64,000 bases of DNA, taken from positions 310,001-374,000 of the forward strand of contig NZ_JBEPMO010000001.1 in the NCBI RefSeq assembly GCF_040545805.1, given 5' to 3'. The notes under the pieces were generated by a model. The model was not told where the DNA came from and searched no databases. It was given only the letters and a program-made list of their open reading frames with translations. Below, piece after piece: positions 7,436-16,007 of the stretch; positions within the stretch are counted from its first letter, which is position 1, and each line of letters opens with the position of its first letter. The translations under genes and the position numbers were made by a program. The stretch is from Moheibacter stercoris (GTDB taxonomy: Bacteria; Bacteroidota; Bacteroidia; Flavobacteriales; Weeksellaceae).

Positions 7436-9190
7436 TTATTCATCAGCCATAGCTTGCCATTTTTTAAAGACGGAAATTAAGAAATAAATCCCAATAAAAA
7501 CAACCAATAAGTTGGTGAAAGCAATCAATGTAAAATTGTCTGAAATCCACTCCACATGCGGATGTTGAATGTATTGATTTGTCAAACCATCATGGACATA
7601 GGTTGGCGGATAAAGATTGTCCATCCAATTGGAGTATAAAGAAATTACAATAGGAAGGATGGCACCAAAAGTCCAAACCACCCAATTTAAATTGACGCCT
7701 GTTGCTAATTTCCACTTGGATTGACTAATACCAATCCCAGTAATAATCCAGAACAAGGCAAAAAACGCCAATAATAGTCCAAGGCCTAAATTGAGTTCAT
7801 AAAAAATCATCGCTTGTAAGAAGATGAAAAAAGTACTCAAATACACAAAAAACACAATAATTGAACCCACCAAAGAGACCACCCAGGAACGCATGGACGT
7901 CATACGAAATGTAAAAATGAGCAAAGTGAAAAATAAGCTGACATATAGCCAAGTTATGATTTCGTGTAGTTCTATAATTCCCTTTTGTGCATGGTAAATG
8001 TTGTTTATACTAGTTGTCAGGCCTGCTTCATAGATATAATCTTTATAGTAAGTTTTGTTATCGGCTCTGTTGTAACGAGTAGATTCTTGCAATTCATAAT
8101 CCACAAAATAATAAGGCGGATTGTATACGTAATCGATCCAATCTTTGTCTTTGAATCGATATCCAACGTTCAATTCGTCAGCTAATTTTAGGTAACGATC
8201 CATTAATTTTTGAATGGAATCTTTTTGATTATTTAGCAATAGATTATGCGTTTGTTCGGCGTAATATTTTGGATTTCGAATGGAGTCAAAATCATAAAAT
8301 AGTTCATTACAATAATTGTAAATGCTTTTCAAATTATACCGTACAGACTGATAAGAAGAATCTGAAGGGTAGTTTTCGGTATATTCTGTAATTTCAACAG
8401 CTGCTTCATACGTAGAATTTGATTGATATACAACGGGTTCAGATGTTTTATAATCATGAGTTGGAGTCCAGTTTTTGCGTGATGGAAAATGTTCTAACAA
8501 AAGAAGATCAAACTCAAGATTTTGGTTTATTTGATTGTCTAAACTATCCTTGTATATTTTATAATTGGCAGTATCAACCTTTTCCCAAAAAGTATTATTT
8601 CGGACTTGATTGGCGACAAATTTTTTCAATAATCGATCTTCGTTGACCAAAGAATCAAACAACGGCAAGGGCAAACAACGAGAACTTTGCGCATAACTAT
8701 TGGAGTTTTGGTCATTGTCTGCGAAATAAAGCTGTAGTGTAAATGGCGCCACCCGATTTATTAAATCTTTGTATTCCTTAATTTCGGTTTTGGTTTTCAC
8801 ATTGGCAATGCGTGTTTCCAAACCTTTGTTGAAAGAAACATAGGTTCCAGTAAGAAGAAAAAGGATAGAGAAAATAATCAGAAATTCTTTGTAGAGAGAA
8901 AGATTTGATTTCGGATATAAAGATTTGAAGGCGTTTTGTTTGAAATATTGATTCAACCAAACAACCAATATCAAAATCGCACTTAAAACCCCAAACCAAA
9001 CATAAACCGACGTGAAAAATCGTTGAAAAATCATAGTTTCTTGAAGTTCCACAGGATTTTGGTAGGAGAAAAAGCCGAAAAGAAAGAAAATCACATTATA
9101 AACAACCAATAAAAGTAACATCCAAAGCCATTTGGTATTCCAAACAACAGGGTGATTTTCTAATAAATATTTGTCTAATTTTTTGAACAT
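7436..9190 (-). CDS. Polytopic membrane protein with large extracytoplasmic loop, probable ABC permease partner
   Basis: This 584-residue protein has three N-terminal membrane segments (about residues 21-42, 59-79 and 102-120), a roughly 290-residue polar loop rich in Tyr, Asn and Asp (about 121-410), then about five more membrane segments to the C-terminus (including WVVSLVGSIIVFFVYLSTFF and FTLIAFTNLLVVFIGIYFLI). No known family was recognised. It begins 10 bases after the ATPase gene at 9201-10358 ends, on the same strand. That suggests it is the membrane subunit served by the ATPase. The large loop would lie outside the inner membrane and could bind a substrate or envelope partner. The assignment as permease is inference from the neighbour only. 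Confidence 0.6.
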   Translation of the reverse strand: MFKKLDKYLLENHPVVWNTKWLWMLLLLVVYNVIFFLFGFFSYQNPVELQETMIFQRFFTSVYVWFGVLSAILILVVWLNQYFKQNAFKSLYPKSNLSLYKEFLIIFSILFLLTGTYVSFNKGLETRIANVKTKTEIKEYKDLINRVAPFTLQLYFADNDQNSNSYAQSSRCLPLPLFDSLVNEDRLLKKFVANQVRNNTFWEKVDTANYKIYKDSLDNQINQNLEFDLLLLEHFPSRKNWTPTHDYKTSEPVVYQSNSTYEAAVEITEYTENYPSDSSYQSVRYNLKSIYNYCNELFYDFDSIRNPKYYAEQTHNLLLNNQKDSIQKLMDRYLKLADELNVGYRFKDKDWIDYVYNPPYYFVDYELQESTRYNRADNKTYYKDYIYEAGLTTSINNIYHAQKGIIELHEIITWLYVSLFFTLLIFTFRMTSMRSWVVSLVGSIIVFFVYLSTFFIFLQAMIFYELNLGLGLLLAFFALFWIITGIGISQSKWKLATGVNLNWVVWTFGAILPIVISLYSNWMDNLYPPTYVHDGLTNQYIQHPHVEWISDNFTLIAFTNLLVVFIGIYFLISVFKKWQAMADE

Positions 9191-9200
9191 GAGGATAGAT

Positions 9201-10358
9201 TTAGTTGATGAAGAAACGACGACTTGAATTGGAAATATCTCGGATGTAGGTCAAAGGAATGTCTGACTCTCCGAACTGTTTCAAAACCTCATTAAAAGAA
9301 GTTTCTGGGTTGAAAAACAACATATAATTTCCACCGTTGAAATGAATTTTTTCCAAACCGAATGACGCTAATTTCTCTTGCAAAATTTCTCTAGAAATTT
9401 CCGATTCCAATTCCAAAATCAATTGATGACTCGCTTCATCGATTTTAATGGAACTATCGTTGACCAATTTTCCTTTTTCGAGGTAAATAATTTTGTCTGA
9501 AATTTTTTCAACTTCATACAATTGCTGCGAACTCAAAACCACTCCAAATGGTCGATACAAAGATTCTGACAAAGATTTCAAATCTTCCAAAATCACTTGT
9601 TGAGCTAAAACGTCGAGGTTTGCCAAAGGTTCGTCCAACAACAAAACTTCGGGTTGTCGAAGCAAGGTTCTGGTCAGTTCAAATCGCATTTTGTATCCAG
9701 ACGAAAGCCTCGCCCAATTCAATTCTTTGTATTGCCAAAGTCCCATTCGAGCCAAAGCCGTCAGCGCCATATAGTAATTGTCTTCTCCCAAAACTCCATG
9801 ATTGGTCAAGGTAAATTGTAAGTTGTCGAGCAAACCGCCGCGCAAGACTTCAATCCGTTGAGGGATGTATACCAATTTCGTTCGCAAATCATAGTGATTG
9901 TTGAAATTTTCTCGGAACTGATAGTCAATATTTCCCGAGTCGGGTTTTAATTCACCTGCGAGAAGCCTTAAAAGAGTCGTTTTCCCATTTCCATTTTCGC
10001 CGACAAGTCCGACAATTTTACTGGGTTGAATGCTAACATCCAAAGGACCCAATTTAAAATTTCCTTTGGCATATTGTTTCGAAATATTCTTGGCATTGAT
10101 GATATTACGATTGGAGTTGGGTTGATTTTTTGGTCCAACTTGACGAATTTTCTCCAGTAAATTCATCGCTTTTGCAACATCATTTGTTGAATCATCTGGA
10201 TTTTGATGGCGCCAATCTGTATAGGAAATTACCTCTTTCAGAATTTCGGTATTTCCTGTATCCAAAGCAGAATCAATCAATTTACGAAACCCTAGATTTA
10301 GATCTCCATTCTGGTAAAAATCGGAAACTTCTGCAAGTCGTTGGTTAAATAGATTCAT
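9201..10358 (-). CDS. ABC transporter ATP-binding protein lacking the switch histidine
   Basis: In this 385-residue protein, residues 1-90 form an N-terminal helical extension, and an ABC nucleotide-binding domain follows with Walker A GENGNGKTTLL (about 121-131). The signature is LSSGYKMR in place of LSGGQ, Walker B is LLLDEP and the D-loop is LANLD. Where the H-loop His usually sits (SSH), the sequence reads LSSQQLYEVE, with codons CAG CAA. A C-terminal extension of about 80 residues follows. It forms a likely two-gene unit with the membrane protein downstream. It is divergent from the regulator gene at 10464. Walker B Glu is intact, so ATP hydrolysis is not excluded, but loss of the switch His is uncommon. 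Substrate unknown. Confidence 0.85.
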   Translation of the reverse strand: MNLFNQRLAEVSDFYQNGDLNLGFRKLIDSALDTGNTEILKEVISYTDWRHQNPDDSTNDVAKAMNLLEKIRQVGPKNQPNSNRNIINAKNISKQYAKGNFKLGPLDVSIQPSKIVGLVGENGNGKTTLLRLLAGELKPDSGNIDYQFRENFNNHYDLRTKLVYIPQRIEVLRGGLLDNLQFTLTNHGVLGEDNYYMALTALARMGLWQYKELNWARLSSGYKMRFELTRTLLRQPEVLLLDEPLANLDVLAQQVILEDLKSLSESLYRPFGVVLSSQQLYEVEKISDKIIYLEKGKLVNDSSIKIDEASHQLILELESEISREILQEKLASFGLEKIHFNGGNYMLFFNPETSFNEVLKQFGESDIPLTYIRDISNSSRRFFIN

Positions 10359-10417
10359 AGTGTAAAAATTAGCTAAATCTAAGAAAAACTATTGAGTATT
10401 ATTCTCCAAATATGATT

Positions 10418-10452
10418 CATTCACAACCTCAAATTCTATATATTTGTGAATG
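10418..10452 (+). promoter_or_regulatory. Inverted repeat overlapping a -7 box ahead of the TPR-AraC gene
   Basis: CATTCACAA (10418-10426) and TTGTGAATG (10444-10452) are perfect nine-base inverted arms separated by 17 bases. A consensus-like Bacteroidota -7 element, TATATTTG (10439-10446), overlaps the right arm. The ATG follows at 10464. A protein bound to the arms would cover the promoter. Autoregulation by the AraC-type product is the simplest inference. Confidence 0.55.
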
Positions 10453-10463
10453 TTAGCTGAAAA

Positions 10464-11915
10464 ATGAAGAAGATTCAATTAGGATTTATAACGTATTTCA
10501 TTTTTATTGGGTTCTTTGCCAATGCGCAAATCAATGAATCTGAAAAGTTATTGGTACAAGCAGAAGAAGTTTTGCTTTACAATCCTCAAGAGTCCAATAA
10601 AATAGCTGATTACCTGCTGAAACAATCCAATTCAGACGATAAAAAATCTGAAGCCTATTACATACGTTCCTTTTCTCATTTCATCATGGGAAATTTAGAT
10701 CAATCCTTGTCCGATGCATATGCGGCAAAAAATTTGGGTGATAAAAATTCCGAAATTCAACAAAATAGTCAGCAATTAATCAATGAAATTCTGAGAATTT
10801 TAGAGTTAAATGTTAAGCACTTTTCCTTTGCCGACCCGAAACGTCCGACTCAATTGGAAAGCATCTCAAATCACTACCATAAAGGCTTGGATGACATTTC
10901 TAAGAACCAATTAGATAAAGCCGAACGAGAAGCAAAGGCCTTGCTTTCGAAATCAGATGTATTAGATTTTCGGAAAGCTTTGGGTTATTTGATTTTGAGT
11001 GAAATTCAATTTGAACAAAAACAACACGATTCTGCCTTGATTTATGGACAAAAAGTGCAAGAATTTGCCCAGTTTTCTCAGAATCCTTTTTTCGAATATG
11101 AATCTAGTCTTCAATTGGCGAAAAATTATTTGGCCTTGAATCAGATGGAAGAATATCAAATTCAGAGTCAAATTTTGAAAGAAACCAGTATTCGAATTCA
11201 AAAAATTGAAACCCATGCGGCAAATGTGGCGCATCAATTATTTGTTCAAGATTTAGAAGAAAATCAAAGAAAATCGGAGCAAAAATTAAAATATTGGATG
11301 GGCCTTATTCTGACAATGATTTTGATTGCAATGGTGGTTTATGCAGTGTTTTATATACGATATCGAAGCAAAAAGAAAACCTACACACTTCTCGCAAATT
11401 ATCTCAAAAAACAGGAAAACCAACTTTTGGAACAAGAGAATGTTTTGGAATTGGAGACGGAAGAAGAGGTAGAAGATTCTCTTGAAATCGAAGAAACGTC
11501 AAAACCCAAACCCATTCAAATTTTAAAAGAAAGTGAAAAGCAAATTTTGCAAGGTTTGCGCAAATTTGAGGCTTCACAAAAATACACCAACAAAGACATG
11601 TCCTTAAGCGTGTTGGCGGGGCAATTGAATACCAATACCAAATATTTATCTGAAATCATCAATCGACAAAAAAATAAAAACTTCAGCTCATATATCAATG
11701 AATTAAGGATCAAGTACATTACGGAGAAATTACGAAATGATCCAAATTATTTGAATTACAAAGTAAGCTATTTGGCAGAAGAATGTGGCTTTTCTTCCCA
11801 TAGTACCTTTACAACCGTTTTCAAATCGGTGGTTGGGGTTTCGCCTGCTATTTTCATCGAATTAATCAAAGAGGATAATCAGAATCAACTCGTTAAAAAA
11901 TTGGAACATGTGTAG
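10464..11915 (+). CDS. Membrane-spanning TPR sensor with C-terminal AraC-type HTH
   Basis: This 483-residue protein has a signal peptide (ends near FANAQ, residue 22), a helical TPR region in the periplasm (about 23-270), one membrane segment (about 277-298, WMGLILTMILIAMVVYAVFY), a charged linker with an acidic tract (about 315-355) and an AraC-family HTH domain (about 370-475; MSLSVLAGQLNTNTKYLSEI and YLAEECGFSSHSTFTTVFK). It is a one-component regulator that senses in the periplasm and binds DNA from the membrane, a type common in Bacteroidota. The next gene overlaps its end by eight bases. An inverted repeat lies at its promoter. It sits directly upstream of the 17-kb surface-protein cluster, a possible but unproven target. 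Confidence 0.88.
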   Translation: MKKIQLGFITYFIFIGFFANAQINESEKLLVQAEEVLLYNPQESNKIADYLLKQSNSDDKKSEAYYIRSFSHFIMGNLDQSLSDAYAAKNLGDKNSEIQQNSQQLINEILRILELNVKHFSFADPKRPTQLESISNHYHKGLDDISKNQLDKAEREAKALLSKSDVLDFRKALGYLILSEIQFEQKQHDSALIYGQKVQEFAQFSQNPFFEYESSLQLAKNYLALNQMEEYQIQSQILKETSIRIQKIETHAANVAHQLFVQDLEENQRKSEQKLKYWMGLILTMILIAMVVYAVFYIRYRSKKKTYTLLANYLKKQENQLLEQENVLELETEEEVEDSLEIEETSKPKPIQILKESEKQILQGLRKFEASQKYTNKDMSLSVLAGQLNTNTKYLSEIINRQKNKNFSSYINELRIKYITEKLRNDPNYLNYKVSYLAEECGFSSHSTFTTVFKSVVGVSPAIFIELIKEDNQNQLVKKLEHV

Positions 11916-13035
11916 TAGAAAATCAATTTTTTGGAGGTTTTGTGGGTTGATCTGTTTGCTTCAGTTTTCAGTTCTAACTGCACAGTCCAAGGAAGATAGT
12001 TTGTACAATCAGGCGGTAATTGATGTGTATGACAACCCCGATAAAACAATTGAGTTTGCCCAAAAATATTTAAAAGAAAATTCAAACAATCCCAAAAAGC
12101 AAGTTCAAGCCTTGTTGTTGATATCCAATTCTTATGCTTCTAAGAGAGATTATCAAAAATCTTTGGAATATGCGCTGAAAAGCAAAGAGATTAAAATTTC
12201 GGAGGATCACAAAGTCTTGGAAATGCAGATATTGAACAAAATCGCAGCTCAATATCATCAATTGGGTGTAAATGATAAAGCGCTGGAAGTATTGGACGAA
12301 GCAGATTTGGTTGCGATAAACTACCAACACCAAGACTCCATTCGCTTTTTGATAGGAAACAATTATGCGATTCGTGGATTTATTTACCGCGATCAATTGA
12401 GTTGTGATATTGCGATTGAATATTTAAACAAAGCCTATCAAGAGTTTTCTTCGTCAGAGGAAAGTCCAAGAAGCATGGCCAATAAAAGCGTGACAGCCTA
12501 TAACATTGCCAATTGTTATGTGAATTTGAATCAAATCGAATCGGCAAAATCCCATTTTTTAACGGCTAAACAATTGGCTCAACAAGCAGACGCCAATAGT
12601 TTAACTTCTTTTGCTATGAAGGGATTGGCCGAAATTTATACCTTGGAAAGTCAATATGAAAAGGCGATTCAAGAATTAATTTTAGCTGAAAAGTTAGCGG
12701 ATAAAGTAGGGGATTTGGTTTTGAATAGAGGAATTTACCAAGGACTTTCTGCCAATTATTTAGCGATTAAAGATTGGGAGAATTACCATAAATTTAATGT
12801 AGAATTTGAAAAACTTTCAAGTCAGATTAAGGAAAATGAACGAAGTACGATCAATACGATTTTGGATCATTTTTCGCAAGAAATGAATGAGAAAAAATCA
12901 AAAACAAGACTTTATTATTTTGCAATTCTTACAGGATTAATTAGTCTATTTTTGGGATTGTTTTTTTGGATTTTTAAACGACAAAAATACTTCCAATCTC
13001 AATTAAACTCCTTAAAATCTCAGATTAAAATCTAA
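11908..13035 (+). CDS. TPR-TM protein without HTH, paralogue of the preceding regulator
   Basis: This 375-residue protein starts at an ATG inside the last codons of the TPR-AraC gene (eight-base overlap), implying coupled translation. It has a signal peptide (ending near VLTAQ), a TPR-type helical region across residues 27-320 (for example YQKSLEYALKSKEI, YEKAIQELILAEKLADK), one membrane helix (about 335-357, YFAILTGLISLFLGLFFWIF) and only about 18 cytoplasmic residues (KRQKYFQSQL...). The layout copies the neighbouring regulator up to the membrane but stops where the linker and HTH would begin. It may be a sensor partner or a decoy subunit. No remnant of an HTH was seen in the following 170 bases. 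Confidence 0.8.
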   Translation: MCSRKSIFWRFCGLICLLQFSVLTAQSKEDSLYNQAVIDVYDNPDKTIEFAQKYLKENSNNPKKQVQALLLISNSYASKRDYQKSLEYALKSKEIKISEDHKVLEMQILNKIAAQYHQLGVNDKALEVLDEADLVAINYQHQDSIRFLIGNNYAIRGFIYRDQLSCDIAIEYLNKAYQEFSSSEESPRSMANKSVTAYNIANCYVNLNQIESAKSHFLTAKQLAQQADANSLTSFAMKGLAEIYTLESQYEKAIQELILAEKLADKVGDLVLNRGIYQGLSANYLAIKDWENYHKFNVEFEKLSSQIKENERSTINTILDHFSQEMNEKKSKTRLYYFAILTGLISLFLGLFFWIFKRQKYFQSQLNSLKSQIKI

Positions 13036-13110
13036 AATTCCTTCCCGCTAAAAAAATAATTGGGAAATTAATTAAGTATCTTTAATACAGCATTTTGTAT
13101 ATTATTTTTT

Positions 13111-13136
13111 CTTTTGAATTTCATGAATTTCAAAAG
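13111..13136. other. Imperfect 26-bp palindrome in the gap before the surface-protein cluster
   Basis: Bases 13111-13136 read nearly the same on both strands (centre TCATGA, outer arms CTTTTGAA and TTCAAAAG; two mismatched pairs). It is preceded by T-rich sequence but is not followed by a T run, so it is a poor terminator on either strand. It lies 69 bases before the first T9SS-cargo ATG and could be an operator. Confidence 0.4.
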
Positions 13137-13204
13137 ACTAAAGATATATATTATAGTATTTGGAAGCCAAATGCTTTGTAGATTTGGGTATTAAAAATTT
13201 TACA

Positions 13205-15751
13205 ATGAGAAACATTTACTTTTCGAAAATGAAATTGGCCATTTTGGGATCTTTCCTTTTGGGAGGATTCGGGAGTGCTCAAGTTCAGTTCAAAGAATTA
13301 TCTGGTTTTGCCACGTCTATTTATGATATTAACAATCAAGGGATCGGACTTTTGGGCAACGGATATTATGATTTTGCCACCAATACACCTTCAAGTCCAG
13401 AGTCAGGTGTCGTACAAACTGCCTCTATCAATGAAGCTGGACAAGTTTTGGGTTTAATGGTCAATGATTCTGACCAATTTGTACCAGCCTTTAGAAATGC
13501 GGGTGTTTGGACGATGTTCTCTTCGGAAGCTTTCACTCCAGGAACAGAATATACCCTGTATTCAATTTCTGAGAATGGAGTTTATGTGTGTGGACAAACT
13601 GCATGGACACCAGAAGATGGAGCTTGGGGATTTATGTACAATACACAAACGCAAGAATTCAAATTATTAAATAGCACAAGCTATGAATATGGAGCAGCCT
13701 ATTCGGTAAACAACAACGGAATCGCAGTAGGTTGGGTTGATCATCCAGATGCTGGAACTCAACGTTTACCAGCTATTTTCCATTTTGATGGGACGATTGA
13801 ATTGATCAGTGAAGATTTAGGAGAAGCAAATGGAATCAATGACAACAATATGATTGTAGGTCAAATTTTAAGTCTTCCATTTGTGTACGATATGGACGCA
13901 GATGAAATGTCTACTTTTACCGTTCCAACAGGATACGAAACAGGAGCTTTTACAGACATTTCTATGAATAATATTGTAGTAGGATATGCTGGAACTTATA
14001 TTCCTGGTACTGGATTTTATAGAGAACCTTTGGTTTACCATGCGGAATTAGGAGATAATCCACTTTTATTGAAAGATGTATTGAATGATCATTCGATCGA
14101 TACTTCCACTTTATCTGGAACCGCTTACTCAATTTCACCAGACGGAAATTATGTAGCTGGATTCATCAGTGGAGCTGCTATGTTTGCTTCTGGATGGGCA
14201 GTTTATTTCGATGATTTATTGGTAGAAGGTGGTGGAGGAGACGAATGTTCTCCAGTAAACGTTCCATATTACCAAGATTTCGAATCAGCGGTTACACCTG
14301 AAATGCCAGAATGTACAACAGTTGAAAATGCTGGTGCAGGAAACAATTGGCATACGTATAATGGGCCAAACGGAGGATTTACCGGAACTTATTTACGTTA
14401 CCAATGGAATTCTTCAAATGCAGCAAACTCTTGGTTTTATACCCAAGGAGTGAACTTAACAGCTGGTACTGCTTATAAAGTTAGCTATGATTATGGTTCG
14501 GAAGCTGCAGCTGCTTATCCAGAAAGCTTAAAAGTTGCTTATGGAACAGAGAACACACATACAGCGATGACCAACGTATTGGCGATTCATGAAAATTTCT
14601 TAACAGCTGAGGCTGCCATTACCAATGTAGTTGAATTTACACCAACTACTTCAGGAGTTTACTATTTCGGATTCAATGCATTTTCAAATGCCGATATGTT
14701 CTATATGTACTTAGATAATATCAAAGTTGAATTAGCAGAAGAAATCGCAGAAGAATGTGAGTGGACGATTACGGTTGAAGGACCATTTTTTGGTGACGAA
14801 ATTAGCTGGGAATTCAGAGGAGCAGACGGAACTGTTCTTCTTTCGGGAGGCGAATATGACGATATCGGATTCAGTGATGTTCAAACGATTTCAGCAGCTG
14901 GACCAGTAGAATTCTACATCGAAGCATTTGGAAATTTTGATGACAATGAAGTTTCATACGAAATCAAAAATGCAAACGGAATCCAAGCATCAGGATCCTT
15001 AGATGGTGGAGACGATGCAACACATTCAGATATGAATTGTGATGATGAAGGAGAAGACCCAACGTATTGTATTCCAGATTTAGATTGTACAGATGGAGAT
15101 GTGATTACCAACGTTGTATTCCAAGAAATCAACAACCCAACATCTTGTAGCCCGAATGGATATGGTGATTATACATCTATGATTGCCAATGTTGAAGCAG
15201 GAAATTCTTATCCAATTAATGTGACAGTTGGAAGTGGATGGGCATATGAATCCGTATCAGTTTGGATTGATTACAACAACAACATGGTATTTGAAGAATC
15301 AGAATTTACCTATGTAGGAACAGGTTCAGGATCAGTAGTTTCAGGAAATATTGCCATTCCAGCAGGAACTGCAGATGGCGAATACAGAATGAGAGTACGT
15401 GTAGCAGCAGTAGGAGAAACATCTGCAACTTGGGATATGGCTTGTGATGAAGATCAAGGTTTTGGAGAAACCGAAGATTATACAGTTAACGTAGGAACTT
15501 TAGGGTTGCCATCATTGGCAAACAATAGCTTTGCGTACTATCCGAACCCAACAACTGGATTGGTAAATATCAGTTCTGCAAAAACAATTGAAAACGTTCA
15601 AGTTTACAATTTAGTTGGACAGGAAGTTTTAACGACTTCAAAAGTTGCAAATGGTCAAATAAATGTTCAAATGTTACCTGCTGGAACTTATGTTTTCAGA
15701 GTGGCATTGGAAGGTGGTCAAATTGAAACATTCAAAGTGATTAAAAAATAA
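13205..15751 (+). CDS. T9SS-exported protein: HAF-type repeats, anchor-J-like, GEVED and sorting domains
   Basis: The start is placed at 13205 (MRNIYFSKMKLAILG...), where a proper signal peptide begins (ends near GSAQ); an in-frame extension to 13160 adds a polar segment without merit. The 848 residues hold a beta-propeller-like region of about seven units (about 30-345; variants of SISENGVYVCG, GINDNNMIVGQ, SISPDGNYVAG, resembling HAF-family repeats). Then come an anchor-J/MAM-like module (about 347-510, YYQDFESAVTPEMPECTTVE), a CEWTITVEGPFFGDEISWEF module (about 517-610), a GEVED module (about 620-762, VSVWIDYNNN...ETEDYTV) and a type A sorting domain (about 766-848, FAYYPNPTTG...IKK). It should be secreted by T9SS and anchored at the surface. 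Ligand unknown. Confidence 0.9.
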   Translation: MRNIYFSKMKLAILGSFLLGGFGSAQVQFKELSGFATSIYDINNQGIGLLGNGYYDFATNTPSSPESGVVQTASINEAGQVLGLMVNDSDQFVPAFRNAGVWTMFSSEAFTPGTEYTLYSISENGVYVCGQTAWTPEDGAWGFMYNTQTQEFKLLNSTSYEYGAAYSVNNNGIAVGWVDHPDAGTQRLPAIFHFDGTIELISEDLGEANGINDNNMIVGQILSLPFVYDMDADEMSTFTVPTGYETGAFTDISMNNIVVGYAGTYIPGTGFYREPLVYHAELGDNPLLLKDVLNDHSIDTSTLSGTAYSISPDGNYVAGFISGAAMFASGWAVYFDDLLVEGGGGDECSPVNVPYYQDFESAVTPEMPECTTVENAGAGNNWHTYNGPNGGFTGTYLRYQWNSSNAANSWFYTQGVNLTAGTAYKVSYDYGSEAAAAYPESLKVAYGTENTHTAMTNVLAIHENFLTAEAAITNVVEFTPTTSGVYYFGFNAFSNADMFYMYLDNIKVELAEEIAEECEWTITVEGPFFGDEISWEFRGADGTVLLSGGEYDDIGFSDVQTISAAGPVEFYIEAFGNFDDNEVSYEIKNANGIQASGSLDGGDDATHSDMNCDDEGEDPTYCIPDLDCTDGDVITNVVFQEINNPTSCSPNGYGDYTSMIANVEAGNSYPINVTVGSGWAYESVSVWIDYNNNMVFEESEFTYVGTGSGSVVSGNIAIPAGTADGEYRMRVRVAAVGETSATWDMACDEDQGFGETEDYTVNVGTLGLPSLANNSFAYYPNPTTGLVNISSAKTIENVQVYNLVGQEVLTTSKVANGQINVQMLPAGTYVFRVALEGGQIETFKVIKK
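14711..15670 (+). repeat. Copy 1 of a ~960-bp near-identical direct repeat
   Basis: This segment matches 17106-18065 at a constant offset of 2395 bases with only scattered substitutions and no indel noticed. It codes for the CEWTI module, the GEVED module and most of the sorting domain. Codon-level identity, not just protein similarity, shows recent duplication or gene conversion between adjacent paralogues. Confidence 0.85.
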
Positions 15752-15775
15752 AAATCCAAAAATTAAATTCATTGA

Positions 15776-15800
15776 AGCCTCGAGAAATCGGGGCTTTTTT
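15776..15800 (+). terminator. Rho-independent terminator with GAAA tetraloop
   Basis: Stem AGCCTCGA, loop GAAA, stem TCGGGGCT (one T-G wobble as RNA), followed by a T run, 24 bases after the stop of the first cargo gene. Confidence 0.9.
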
Positions 15801-16007
15801 TATGTGAAATTCTCTATTGATTCGTACTTCAATATAATTTAGAATAATTCTAAGAAAAAATGTGATTTGTTCTGAAATCTTTTATAGATAAGGGTTGCGA
15901 AGTATTTATTCATTTAACTAATTAAAATATAACTATATAAAAGATTTGTTTTTTCCAGTTTGTGGAAAATTTTAATAATTTCATCGATTATTTTTAAAAC
16001 ATAACAG

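Noticed and set aside
13160..13204. Longer start for the first T9SS cargo gene
   Set aside because: The added 15 residues are polar and would precede, not form, the signal peptide; the ATG at 13205 gives a standard export signal.
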